A DNA stretch of 64,000 nucleotides from the NCBI GenBank assembly GCA_013339895.1, contig JABACO010000007.1, positions 4,529,715 through 4,593,714 on the forward strand. Reading direction: 5' to 3'. This DNA is from Ephydatia muelleri. Lineage: Eukaryota > Porifera > Demospongiae > Spongillida > Spongillidae. The notes under the pieces were generated by a model. The model saw nothing but the letters and a program-made list of their open reading frames with translations, had not been told where the DNA came from and did no database searches. Positions 10,941 through 22,684 of this stretch are shown here, piece after piece (position 1 is the stretch's first letter; every line of letters begins with the position of its first letter). Both the position numbers and the translations under genes were made by a program.

Positions 10941-13900
10941 ATGGCAAACCAACACAGTGATGTTACTACTGCTTATTCCAGTTTGATAGGCCACACTTTC
11001 ACGGGAACATACAGAGAGCTCAGGATCATGCGACTGAATACGGGTGGAACTACGCGACGGTTGGTGATATCCATCGACGATGCAGACAGTACAATGATCA
11101 AAACACTTGAAGAAATTACACGCGTGTACGATGGAAGAATATGGAAAGGCTTTGTGTGGCACGATAAATACGATCGTTACGCACTGTACATCGGGGAATC
11201 TGATATCGATGCAAATCTGACGAAGGGCATGCCGTACTACCTTGAGATCACTGGTGTGAAGTATTTTGGAAAAGATACGGAATGGGAAGAGTCAGCGAAA
11301 TACGTTTGGAAACGTGGAATGAATATAATTCTTTCGGAATCCTGTTTAGGTTTGGAGGAGTGTCCTGGACCTGATGAGGAGGAGGAGCAAGAGGAGTGTC
11401 CTGGACCTGATGAGGAGGAGGAGCAAGAGGAGTGTCCTGGACCTGATGAGGAGGAGGAGCAAGAGGAGTGTCCTGGACCTGATGAGGAGGAGGAGCAAGA
11501 GGAGTGTCCTGGACCTGATGAGGAGGAGGAGCAAGAGGAGTGTCCTGGACCTGATGAGGAGGAGGAGCAAGAGGAGTGTCCTGGACCTGATGAGGAGGAG
11601 GAGCAAGAGGAGTGTCCAGGACCTGATGAGGAGGAGGAGCAAGAGGAGTGTCCTGGACCTGATGAGGAGGAGGAGCAAGAGGAGTGTCCTGGACCTGATG
11701 AGGAGGAGGAGCAAGAGGAGTGTCCTGGACCTGATGAGGAGGAGGAACAAGAGTGTCCTGGACCTGATGAGGAGGAGGAGCAAGAGGAGTGTCCTGGACC
11801 TGATGAGGAGGAGGAGCAAGAGGAGTGTCCAGGACCTGATGAGGAGGAGGAGCAAGAGGAGTGTCCTGGACCTGATGAGGAGGAGGAGCAAGAGGAGTGT
11901 CCTGGACCTGATGAGGAGGAGGAGCAAGAGGGACCTGATGAGGAGGAGCAAGATGAGTGTCCTGGACCTGATGAGGAGGAGGAGCAAGAGGAGTGTCCTG
12001 GACCTGATGAGGAGGAGGAGAAGCAGGAGGAGTATCCTGGACCTGGTGAGGAGGAGGAGCAAGAGGAGTGTCCTGGACCTGATGAGGAGTATGAAAAGAA
12101 AATCAAAATTGATGGTGAGTTATAGAAAATGTAGTCCAAATCACATTATAGAATTGATGTCGGGTAAGTGGAAACAAACATTCATGCACTTTCTTATGAA
12201 ATCTTACATCTTGTTGACAACCAAATATAAATTGTCTTGGTGGACAGATCAGCTATGTAAAGTAGTTAGCTTTGATCTTGACAATATCTGGGAGGCTTTA
12301 TTCATTGTCCAAGGGGATTTATTTTGGTTCCCTGCATTCCTGGTACAGCGCTGACCAATGCAGATACATGCAATCATAATTCAATTTGGGTGGGTCTTAT
12401 TCATGTGCAGTGTATGCAAGAGAAGTAGCAACTACCTGACAATGCAACTTGCTCTGACCCAAAGTAATGTTATGACTGCATACCACTACACATTCATATT
12501 CCTGCTACCAACATCTTTTTGCATGTGGACATGTACAGTATATTGTCAGCCAAGCATTTATGGCATGCATTGATGTACATGACATCAGTATTTTGTAGTG
12601 TCATGTTTAGTATCAGGGATTTTTTTCCACATAATTCTAAAAGTGAAGATGAAGAGGACAAGGGGAGTAGACATTATGTACATACATGTACAATGTAATT
12701 ACATACGCATGTATGCACATATGACGCACAACATTGGACCTTGTTGTAGAAGAGGAGGAGCACCATGTGGAGGATAATGGATTGTCTACTCCCCATTCTG
12801 GTCCTAAAGATGTAGAGGACAAGGAGAGTAAGTGAGAGGGTGTGCCATAGCTGCCTTATCCCTAAACAGTCACAGTACTCGAGCAATTGAAGAGGAAAAG
12901 GATCGTCCAGAGGGGAGCTTTGTCTGGACAGAAGGGGGAGGAAGAAGGGGAGGAGCCTCAACAGAGGCAGCATGTAGTGACAGAAGACCACTTCCAACAG
13001 CCCTGTACGTATTCGTCCCAACCTATTCAGTTCAGTAGAATCTTGTGTTTATTCTGCTCCACAGCTATATCCAAGAGACCGAGGTTATCAAGTAAGGCGT
13101 TCCTGTTGGAGGATGACATGGACCATGATGATGAGGGCTCACAGGAAGAGAGAAGGTGTGGTCTGGTGCCTTACAATGACGTGTGGGTTAATTAACACTT
13201 GTGCACCATGCTGAGCATATGTGCATGCAGGATGTGTTTTGGCTAGGTCTGGTAGTGTCTATCCCGCACAATACTACAGCCAAGCATGCAAATGTGTCAT
13301 AAATTGCGAGCTTCTGGGAGACATGATGATGTGGGGTTCAAAAAGTAATGAGTAATGTCTTGAAAGCAAGGTGGAGTTTATCTTACGCATAAAACTGGTA
13401 GGTTATATGTGATGCATGGAGTATATTGGCGCAGGAGGATTGTGAAGTAGCTTGATGAGCGTTTAATACTGGGCCTAGTGAGATATTATATAGTGGTACT
13501 AGCTAGCAATATGTTATATAGGGTATGTAAACCTGCCATGGACATTGAAACTGGCTACTTCAAATAAATGTATTAAATGGATTTTCAGTTTTTTGAAAAA
13601 TGAAATGATTTTTCCAAACGGCTGAGAAACAAAAATGAATTTGTCAAATGGCTTTGCCAACTGAATGCTAGGTTTTCAGGTTTTTCTTAGCATTCAAGGA
13701 AGTTTGGTTGGCATATTCATATTGGTCAAATGAAATGGTTCATGTGTGCTATGCTACAGCTAATGGTATGCCAATATCTCACTGTAATCCCACACTAGCA
13801 AAGCAATTCTAGTGATCAATGGTCTGGCCCAAGCTGTGAAGTGGACTTTGCTCAGTTTGTTTCCTAGCTGTGCATTACATCACCACAAGTGTTGGAACCG

Positions 13901-14333
13901 AAAGGAGGGAGGGAGGAGAGGGTGTTACTCCACGTTTAGTAATAGAAAGGTCCCCTCCCCACTTACTATGATTAAATTTACATGTTGAGTACTTGCCATT
14001 TATCAGTATGCCTTATCAGATGTGTGGCTTGACTTCGTAGGATTAGAAAAGGACCTGTCTGGCATAAAAACGAAACATCATGACTGTACCAGATACTCTC
14101 ACCATGTTCTGTGAAGAAGGGGGGGGGGGGGGGGGAGGAGAGAGTGCAAATGATTCACCAAACTTGCTTTTAATGATTAACATTTCCCAAATACTATACA
14201 CCTTAAACTTCACTGTCCCTACTGTGGTGAACATGTAGGAGCTATAGAATCCATTGATGCTACTTTTTTTCAAGAGTGAAATGGTACAATTGAAGCCTCT
14301 TTGAATTTACATGAGGGATACTGATGCTAAAAA

Positions 14334-14364
<31 letters not shown>

Positions 14365-15049
14365 AAACGTTTGTATGATGATAGTACATGTATTATCCAT
14401 AAGGTAGCATCGTACTAACGTTTTTATTTGTGTTTTTAGTTTTGCAGTTATGAAATCATAACCTGCACTAACTTGAAGCTGAATGTTTTTCAATGTCTCC
14501 AATTGATGCACAGATGTATAAAAGCAGATCATGCTGACTTTTAGAATGCTTACCAAGTTGTAAAGCTATTTAGGGTTCTTTTCCGCATTACAAAGGCTAA
14601 AAACCTACCTGGCTTCAATCATGACCAAGAAAAATGTAAAACGCAACCCTTGATCACTACAATAAAGAAAAAACAACATAGTGTAGATATGGAAGAAAAA
14701 TTGTTACAGAATGTGTTGAATGTAAAGAGATGGGAAACATTGGATTTTGACTTGTAGCAGCATATTAAAAAAACCCATTGTGTTCATAATTTTATTATTT
14801 TTGACCTTATAAACCCCCCATCCCGCACCAAATTAAATCTTGTTACTAGACTGCGCATCTACATTATCATCAAAAAGAATGAAGGCTTCTGTGTGTGATG
14901 AATTTTCTTGATACTCAGCAGCCACTTACAATTTTCATTGCATTGATTTTCAGCCGGGTCTGTTCACAGCATTGCTGCATTTTGGTCTATGTTTTTGCAG
15001 GATACACTCACATGCACCCAGCAAGTACTATCTGAATGAATACATGTAG
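10941..15049 (+). CDS. Unknown protein: novel N-terminal domain plus 12-residue acidic repeats
   Basis: Exons by phase: 10941-12114, a 12-base microexon 12152-12163, 12750-12827, 12870-13034, 13065-13155 and 15001-15049 (in-frame TAG). All internal junctions agree (phase 1, then phase 2 before the last). The first about 135 residues form a compact domain with RRLVISIDD, WKGFVWHDKYDRY and YVWKRGMNI; I do not recognise the family. Residues about 138-385 are about 20 copies of ECPGPDEEEEQE. The later exons are rich in K/R/E/D (KRPRLSSKAF, SQEERR), suggesting a nuclear, charged tail, but that is inference. In the duplicate locus the sixth exon ends in a normal donor and continues to an SEHGSKKK exon. 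Here the donor has mutated, making a stop; the former last exon remains at 15281-15410. Confidence 0.7.
11352..12095 (+). repeat. 36-bp coding minisatellite (ECPGPDEEEEQE), about 20 units
   Basis: Period 36 is set by TGTCCTGGACC at 11361 and 11397 and repeats thereafter. Most units are identical. Variants include a unit shortened by three bases near 11745, a shortened unit near 11930 (GPDEEEQD), and units with YPGPG or KQEE near the end. All length changes are multiples of three, so the frame stays open, consistent with selection to keep it coding. The other frames are also open, which is a property of the repeat. Confidence 0.96.
13560..15000 (+). other. Long last intron of the acidic-repeat gene
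   Basis: This contains a G run at about 14118-14136 and an (AAAT)n microsatellite at about 14330-14366. The same features recur in the duplicate at 34.4-34.7 kb. No exon was recognised. Confidence 0.6.
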
Positions 15050-15280
15050 GTTTTGTGAATATCAGGATTAGCTTGAATATCTGAGACTACTGTTACACAC
15101 CCTAGCCATCTAGGCACAAGTACATGTAATATGCTGATAGTTCAGCTGTGCTCATAGTTAAGTTTTAATAGTATAGGCATGGGTAAGTATTTGTGACATG
15201 TTGTCATTACTGCTAGGAAATACATTCATTTCACATGTATGTAATATAATTTCCTGTACAACCCATTAATTGTGAAACAG

Positions 15281-15410
15281 ATCTTCATCTGAGCATAGGG
15301 CCAGCAAGAAGCCTCGCAAACTGTTGGATACGGACAGCGAAGTTGATGACAAGTATCAGTGGAAGAACGTTCAGCACTCGTTTTGTGCCCTCAAAGGCCA
15401 GAGCCCATGA
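15281..15410 (+). pseudogene. Abandoned final exon of the acidic-repeat gene
   Basis: After an acceptor (GAAACAG) the frame reads SSSEHRASKKPRKLLDTDSE and ends CALKGQSP with TGA at 15408-15410. Equivalent exons are at about 31027 and 35535. Because the preceding exon here runs into a stop at 15047-15049, this exon can only be used if that exon is skipped or spliced differently. Confidence 0.5.
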
Positions 15411-16117
15411 GGATAGTTAAATAGAGGAATGTATAAGCACAGTTTAGACTAGGTACATGTTGCTCTAAATATAAGTACATGATGTATGTATAGGTGTGTA
15501 CTGTATACTCGGTGAGATTTAGGGTTGTTGGTAGCCATAGACCATTCAATGAGGTCCTCCACAAAAAATTGTCCACCTTTTTTAAGCAATACAACGTGGA
15601 GTGTGTCCTAGAGTTGCAACACCATCAACACACCTAGGCCAGGAAAATACCAATGGAGATGAAAATGGAACAACACGGCTGTACCGTTACACACACACAC
15701 CCATGCACAAACATACACACACACACATACAGAGTGTGTTTTGTCTAGGAGAGACAGTGGATAATCAGTTATCATCATCATCTGGTCTGCACCACTGTTT
15801 AGCAGAGGAGAGGAGAGGAGAGGTTAAGAGAGAAGGAATAGATAGGAACGAGGGTTAATTAGTAGCAAAAGAGAGAGGAAATGATGGAGAGAAAGGGATG
15901 TGAGGATGATGGAGAGAACATGTCAGAAAGAATGGGAAGAGCAACAAATGAAGGCTGGGGGAGAGAGGATGTAGCAAGAAAGATGGAGATAACAGGGACA
16001 AGCTGTCTGCTTGAAACTTCTTCATCTAACCACCTTATCAGCAGAGCTTAACTGACATTTAACCTTAGATGCCGAAACTCCACTCTCAGATGAATCCAGT
16101 GCCTGAGAACGTTTGCT
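15411..16117. other. Intergenic with AC repeats and GA-rich sequence
   Basis: An AC tract lies at about 15690-15730 and a purine-rich GAGA stretch at 15800-15990. No convincing exon was seen. Confidence 0.5.
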
Positions 16118-16290
16118 AGGCAATGGGGTGCTAACACGAGGGGAACCAGCGCAACTTTCATACACCTTCCCCCCCCTAGCCACACATCCTGTGACCAGTG
16201 GCAGGGCTCTCCCTGTGAGAAGTGACCCCTGTTGGGCTGCCGTCTGGGAGATCCATTCCCCCATATGGCTTCAAGCCTCTTCACGTAGGT
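16118..16290. repeat. Dispersed repeat shared with 29216-29374
   Basis: The block containing GTGACCAGTGGCAG, CTCCCTGTGAGAAGTGACCCC and GGCTTCAAGCCTCTTC is repeated with moderate divergence at 29216-29374 in the same orientation. A minus-strand frame is open in both, but substitutions do not obviously spare it. Confidence 0.8.
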
Positions 16291-17019
16291 GAGGTTGATG
16301 ATGCATGAGGAGTGAAGATGGTAGGCTTTATTTGGAGAGATTCCACCACATCAAAGACAATCTCGCAGAGCTGTTCTCTGCTCTCATCTGTTACCATGGA
16401 AATGTTAAACCACAATTATGTGATTCACAAATGACACAAGGAAGAACCAACAGCACAAACATGCTGTTTTTCGCAATGGACAAAAACGAATATTTGGAGA
16501 TTCAGTAACCATGGGCAAGACCCACATACCTGGACACAAACTTGTCAAGCAGATTAATGGCAGCTGGAGAGAAGCACCACTTGAAATCAGACTTGTGCAT
16601 ATCCTGGCAACTGCTGTCATAAGAGACAGAGAGACCAGAATAATGATCACACACACATCACCATGACAACTGACCTCCTGGTTCTACTTGGCATACCTCA
16701 GTTTAGTCCAATATTTATCCTTTCTCTGTCACGTTTGCTACAAAACAAACATAGACATCATCCCATTGCACTATCCCATTGCTCTATCCCATTGCTTTAT
16801 CTCCCCTTCCATCCTCACACGTTCAATAACCTTCACTTTTGACTTGTGTCCATTGTCCTGGGGGTACCTGGAAGAGGTGTAAAATCAAATGAGTCTTCAC
16901 GGTTGTGGTGTGTTTTGCAACATTTAGTCTTCACTGCTGAGTTCACACAAGTAGTCAGATCGATGACAGCCTTCTTGGAGTGGTAGAAAGCAGCTTGCCA
17001 CTCCCAGTGATAGCCTTCA
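16281..17019 (-). CDS. Unrecognised gene, three C-terminal exons
   Basis: Three exons on the minus strand fit together by phase: 16837-17019 (contains EGYHWEWQAAFYHSKK and THHNREDSFDF), 16530-16610 (CQDMHKSDFKWCFSPAAINL) and 16281-16380 (REQLCEIVFDVVESLQ, ending STSPT and TGA). Each has GT-AG borders. The composition is that of a folded globular protein, with aromatic and cysteine residues. I do not recognise the family. Upstream exons, if any, would lie beyond 17.02 kb on this strand; I could not identify them. Confidence 0.5.
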
Positions 17020-17109
17020 CTATACCATAACATTGAGCCTCTCAAGACCATCAGACAACATAGTCGACACACCGTCAGACAACATAGTCGACTGTACTGG
17101 CCCACAGGA

Positions 17110-18360
17110 ACTTTGCAACCAAACGAGCACTCCAGTGTGCTAGCAGTTAGAACTTCTTAGAACTTCTTTTACCCCACTCTGGCCTGTTACACACTGACAT
17201 TTGATTGGTGTAATAAAATGAACATGCATGCTCTAATGACAACTAGACAGGTTTCATTACATGCTACTTCTGTCGAGATGACTTTGAAAATACTGGCATG
17301 ATGTAAATGTAGACAAGACTTTAAATGGTAATTTCTCAGTACTAATATTAGCCAGCTACCTTATCCTCAAAAACAAACTTTGTTTATGTAAACACATCAA
17401 TGTAATGATGCTCCCTCTAAAAACAATTGAAATGGTGACCAAATGGTGACCAAATGATGACCAAATATTCAAGATGAACAAATGTTTATAATAAACTACA
17501 TTGTTCCACATGATAAACTTTCAATGAACTAACACTAGCCTCAAAGATAAGTTATTACAGTTCAGAGGTTATTAAGTTCATTTAAATAACTAAGCCATTT
17601 TTAAAATTACAGCGTACAACTATGATTGGATTAGCATACAGAATTCACTACTTCACTACTTTATATCTTGTGATTGATCTTTGTTTTTCCCTCTTGTTAT
17701 TGTTTGCCACATTTAGCATGGTAACAATTATGCAATGATTTAATTGTAATTAGAGAAATTATAAACGTTGTCTTTATTTACAAGCACCTAGTACATAGCA
17801 ACGCATCTCAAGTATTAGTTCAAGGTACTTTCAATGCAGTCATTGGTACCAGTTATCATCCTTTCTGTGGGCATCCAAACATCACACCATTTGAATTGTC
17901 TGCAACATGCCAGCAGAGACAGATGGCAGATGCATTTGTGTGTTGTACAGAGCAACGTTAATATGGAATGCAACTTTGAGCCCTTGAAAACAAGCAGCTA
18001 CATTTGATTCTAAATCTAGTTTGCAAACACTGCGTCTTTGGTGCATGAGATGTGTTGGATTGATCAACATGGTTATGCTGACATAGTGAAACAAATTGTT
18101 GCACATGACAAAAAGCCTCAATTCACTGTTGTCCACACAGTAATTGATTTCAAAGTCACCTTCCTACCTAAATGAGAGAACATAAGCTAAAAAATAGCAA
18201 GATTAAGGAAAATTCGAATTGCTATTCAGAAATGTTTTATAAATGGTCACAGTATATCACCAAATTATTTTAATTTGCATCATCAACTGACAGAACGTGG
18301 ATATCATGAACATGAGCACAAAGAGGAATGTTTTATACATTACATCATCATTAATGCTCT
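17110..18360. other. AT-rich stretch, no gene seen
   Basis: Only short open frames occur; no conserved motif or splice-consistent exon was recognised. Confidence 0.45.
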
Positions 18361-18899
18361 GACCAGCAATCCTATCGGTCCAGCCCTGACTGCTGTGCAA
18401 ACTTTTCATTAATTTGTATTCATGACCTAATGAGAAGGCCAATATGTCCGTATGTCCATCCATTCATGAATTGTTTATGCAATGAATTGCACAAAGCAGC
18501 TAATGACCTCGCCCCCTGTGCAATAAAATAAACTTAGAGCTCATATTACTTCATACAGCTCATATCCACCTTCTCAAGCAAAGAAAAGCTTATTGCTTGG
18601 CTCGCAATAGATAATACCACTTATTTGTCGAGACGCACATCAGCTTTTAGCAATGTTCGAAGGGGTTAAACAAAATAGATGCACAATTAACATTTGATTC
18701 ATATCACGCCTCTCGTGCACAACATAACAGCAGCTGCACTCAGACTCAATGCCTCAACTATTAATCAACAACTGAATACTTTTGAATCTCCGACCAGCTC
18801 ACTTTGAAGTAAGCGGAAGATATTTATATTCTCTGCATTGGCTATACTTATCACACACAAAACATCACCTCCATAGTATTGATTTCTCATCATTGTAGA

Positions 18900-19330
18900 G
18901 TTTTTGTGCAAAACATGCATGGCTGGGAGGACCAAGGGCAGGTTAAGGCTCTGAGAAAAGCACACCAGGGACCTGCTATCACACCATCGTCCACCTACCA
19001 GGCGTCGTAGATTAGGGGCAGCACAGTCTCCAATGGAGGAACGTTGTGACACTAGGAGGTTAAGAACCAAGGAGGAGACCACCTTGCTGAGCATAACTAA
19101 CACAGCCTTCCTACTGGGTGCCACGAGATGGGGTGATGGCTATAACACCAGCTAGTCCAAGGGAGCAGCTCAGGGTAGTGTGTGCTACACTCTGAGAGAA
19201 AGACCATGTTGAAACCATTCTTCACATCCATGTTCAATACAATGAAATCATCATGGTGCCAGTACATGCTATCTAACCATGGGTGCACAATCGTCTCTGC
19301 ACCATAAGGACATATCATACCAAGCTAAAA
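18900..19330 (-). mobile_element. Reverse transcriptase fragment (copy 1)
   Basis: The minus strand reads DFIVLNMDVKNGFNMV (palm motif A, D.KN.FN) and PWTSWCYSHHPISWHP. About 150 bases further on, the catalytic box reads *VDDGV, with a stop where the tyrosine of YVDD is expected. It is a dead fragment of a non-LTR-like retroelement; the family is not assigned. Confidence 0.7.
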
Positions 19331-19924
19331 TGACTTCCGAAGTAGTACATATGAAAATCTGTCACTTCTTCCTCTGTTGAAAAATGGTCATATTAAACCT
19401 TTTTACCTGCTTTATTGGTATTAAGGACAGAGCCTATACACAAATGAACATTTACATTAGTGAGATCCATCCATCACTAGAGCTACCACCAGCAATGTCC
19501 AGCCCTGACTGCTGCATAAACTTCCCTTCCCGTAACCTAGTACATTCATGCAATGTAACACCTAACTGGAGGTGCCAATGTTACATTTCTGTATTCGTGC
19601 TAATGAAGTACATCATCCTCTAATGATCCCAGTACATCATACAGCTCCTTCTCACTTACAAGCTTGCATCGCTCACAATAGATACAAGAAGCTCACAATT
19701 GTCCAGAGAAGGTCCACCAGCTGACCAACTGACCTGACTAGGGGTGGGGAGGGGGGGTGGGGGAGTCATCCTCAACTTATACACCACTACAGAATATCAC
19801 TTAATGTTAATGTTTGAGGCTCATGATCACATGCGATTCAGTTTATAGCAGCATTCAAAGGGGTTAAGAAAATATAGTTGCGTTATTTCTACCATGCCTT
19901 TCGTGCACAACAACAGCTGCCAAT

Positions 19925-20310
19925 GTAGGTGAGGGCTCTGAGAACAGCACACCAGGGACCTGCCATCACACCATCATCCACATACCAGGTGTCGTAGGAC
20001 AGGGGCAGCACAGTCTCCAATGGAGGAACATTGTGAGAGGTTAAGGACCAAGGAGAAGAGACCACCTTGCTGAACCCCTTGTTCCTAACACAGCCTTCCT
20101 ACTGAGTGCCATGGGATGGAGTGATGGCTATAACACCAGCTAGCCCAAGGGAGCAGCTCAGTGTGTGGTACATGAGAGGAGAGACCATATTGAAACCATT
20201 CTTCACATCCACCTTCAACACAATGAAGTCATCATTGTGCCAGAACATGCTATCTAACCATGGTTGTACAATCATCTCTTCACCATAAGGACATGTCACG
20301 CCAAGCAGAA
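19925..20310 (-). mobile_element. Reverse transcriptase fragment (copy 2, YVDD retained)
   Basis: This is a paralogue of the fragment at 18900-19330, about 1 kb away. The frame contains LKVDVKNGFNMVS and, after frameshifts, DTWYVDDGVMAGPW, the metal-binding YVDD box. Flanking non-coding sequence is also duplicated (CCAGCCCTGACTGC at about 18380 and 19498, diverged at 20473), so the copies arose as tandem duplications of a unit of roughly 1 kb. Confidence 0.72.
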
Positions 20311-21039
20311 ATGACTTCCTAAGTAGTGTATATGAAAATCTATAACTTCTTCCTTTGTTGAAAAATAGTCAAATTAAACCTTTTTACCTGCTTTATCAGT
20401 ATTAAGGACAGATATACAAGGATGGACATTTGCATTAATGAGATCCATCACTACAACTACCATCAGCAATGTCCAGCCCTAATTGTTGTAAACCTCCCAT
20501 CCCATAAGACCTAGTTATATGCATGCAATGTAACACCTAATGAGAGATACGAATTTCTGTATTCATGCTAATGAATTACATCATCATCAACAACACCTAA
20601 TGATCCAATACTTTGTACAGCTCATGCCCACTTACGAGCAAAGAAAAGCTTGTTGCTTCGCTCACAATAGATACAAGAAGCTCGCTATCGTCCAGAAAAG
20701 GTCCACCAGTCCCGAGTGTGACCACTTGATCTGATAGGGGGGGGGGGGGAAGCCATCCTCTAATCATTCACCACCACGGAATATCCCTTACTTTTATTTT
20801 ACGAGCTCGAGGCTCATGATCACATGAATTCTGTTTTTAGCACCACTTGAAGAAATATAGTTTTGTTATTGCTACCATGCCTTTCGTGCACAACAGCAGC
20901 TGCACGCTAACATTCGACCAACAACGCTTCTCATATTAATCAACAATTGAACTCATTCTTCAACCAGCTCACTTTAAAGTAAGCGAAACATAATTGTGCT
21001 CTCTGCATTAGATGTGTACTTTTAGAGAGGAGCAGCAGG

Positions 21040-21600
21040 GACGAGTGTGCTATGCTCTGCATGAGAGAAGAGCCTGATGTGAGACCATGCTCAAAGCATC
21101 CTTCATGTCCACTAATACATGAAGTCATGCATCGTCATGCCAGCGCTTCTCAAAATATGCATACTATCATACCATTGGTGATCTTCTCTGCCCCATAAGG
21201 ACACGCCAAGTACGCACACCACTCTGAAGAACTCCACTGCCTACTCCTTACTAGAAGCGTGCTAAGACATTTCCAGGCCAATCAGGTGGAGAAGGCTTTC
21301 ACCCAGGGCAATGGGCCAAACTTCCATGTGGCTACTAGGCTTGGATTTGTTGAAAAATCTCAGAGTGCCAGTAAATAGAGTGGACACCTCTGTTGGAGCT
21401 GTGGCAGCTGCGAGAAGGTTTGACAATGATCTTGAGGGACTGGAGGATGGGTGTCTGCAAGACACCTCTGTTGCATCGTTGATATGCTGGATGCAAAGTC
21501 TGTATGGTCTTGCTGCTGTTAACTTGGGAAAGGTATGAAGAACTGCCCTGAGGCTTTAGGTTATTGGTCAGGTGGGATAGCAGATCAGACAACATGTGGT
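21040..21600 (-). mobile_element. Reverse transcriptase fragment (copy 3, fingers region)
   Basis: On the minus strand VWPIALGESLLHLIGLEMS resembles the 'RPIA(I/V)GE.LRRL.GK' block that precedes palm motif A in this type of reverse transcriptase. Degenerate remains of the PYGAE segment follow at about 21190. Several frame breaks are present. Confidence 0.55.
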
Positions 21601-21804
21601 GAGGTAGAGACTGAAGGACAATCAGACTTGGGATGTTTGATCACTGGCTGGCATTACTTGGCAAGCATCTGTGTCTGTATCTGTATCTTTAAAAAAAGAC
21701 CTCTAACTAGACCATCTTGAGCTAGGGAGAGTTGCAATAAAGCAGATAAAAAACTAAAAAGCGTTACAATTGTTTGTTTCTTTAATTGCTTGTTCACTCC
21801 TCCC

Positions 21805-21805
<1 letters not shown>

Positions 21806-21848
<43 letters not shown>
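21806..21848. repeat. Poly(C) run, 43 bases
   Basis: An uninterrupted C homopolymer (C43) flanked by TCCCTC on the left and TCCCC on the right. The length is probably approximate, given sequencing limits. Confidence 0.95.
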
Positions 21849-21851
<3 letters not shown>

Positions 21852-22273
21852 CCTCTAGTTATTGCAACAAAAGGTGCCAGCAGCGGGTTATAATGAATAC
21901 ACAAAATGTGCTCACACCGGGACCGCATATTTGTATGACTATGGGGTTACATGCATTCCGATATTGTACTTCCATGCATCTACAATGGTATTCAAAGTGA
22001 TTTCGATCAACACAACATAACACACAGCACTGCATGAATGGCGAGGCAGATAATTCTCGCATGTATTTATATATGCACTTGGCGTTCAAAGAGTTAAAAG
22101 TGTTTTTATCCCTTGGTCAAGATAATTGGACGAGCAGTACTCTTTTGTTCTCTACAACCGCGCGGTTTCGACACATCAAACAACGACGAAACTGATCATT
22201 AGTCTTCTCGTTTGATTTAAACAAAAAGCTCGTTAGAAGCAAGTCTCGTGTTTTAATGACATGCATTCATAGT

Positions 22274-22446
22274 CCACAGCAAAAAAAACTTGTCGAATCA
22301 ATGATTGATTTCACAACGGATTTTTAATCAATTGTTAAATCAAGGTATAATTTCACAGTAAAATCAAGTGCGCTTGATTTGCGCTTGATTTTACTGTCAA
22401 ATCAATTGTGAATCAATAATTGATTTGACGCGTTTTTTCACTGTGG
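22274..22446. repeat. Palindromic MITE-like element, about 173 bp
   Basis: The ends are CCACAG and CTGTGG, continuing inward as CCACAGTGAAAAAACGCGTC against CCACAGCAAAAAAAACTTGTC. The interior is built of AATCAAG/CTTGATT blocks and folds on itself. The flanks (22126-22270 and 22447-22490) match 43350-43515 and 43516-43555, where the element is absent. Confidence 0.85.
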
Positions 22447-22684
22447 TCAGGGTCAAATGTATATGGTAGTTTTAGCGAAACTTTAGATAGGTTAGCTAGC
22501 CTATATCAGTATCTAGCGCCACAAGCCTCCTGTGACCACGTGGCGATGCATTTATTTATAACGCACCCCCTTTGAAAGGAGCTCCTACTACTGCTCGGCT
22601 GCGCGAGCGCGCAATGAATCAAATAGTGGCCGCATGATATGAATTTACAACGTGACACACCCACACGAGATAGTTTGCAAACAA

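Noticed and set aside
10881-10941. Upstream ATG (MSSLLGINN) as the start of the acidic-repeat gene
   Set aside because: It lies before the conserved TATA box, so it would not be in the mRNA. The same holds for the upstream ATG at 44854-44856.
11237-12139. Long minus-strand frames of 300 and 238 residues (SSGPGHSS and LLLLLIRSRT repeats)
   Set aside because: They are the antisense of the 36-bp coding minisatellite. A repeat whose length is divisible by three and lacks stops is open in several frames; no promoter, splice site or non-repeat domain supports them. The same applies at 32270-33225.
11374-12354. Plus-strand frame of MRRRSKRSVLDL repeats
   Set aside because: This is the +1 shadow of the acidic repeat. 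The promoter, ATG and N-terminal domain fix the acidic frame as the real one.
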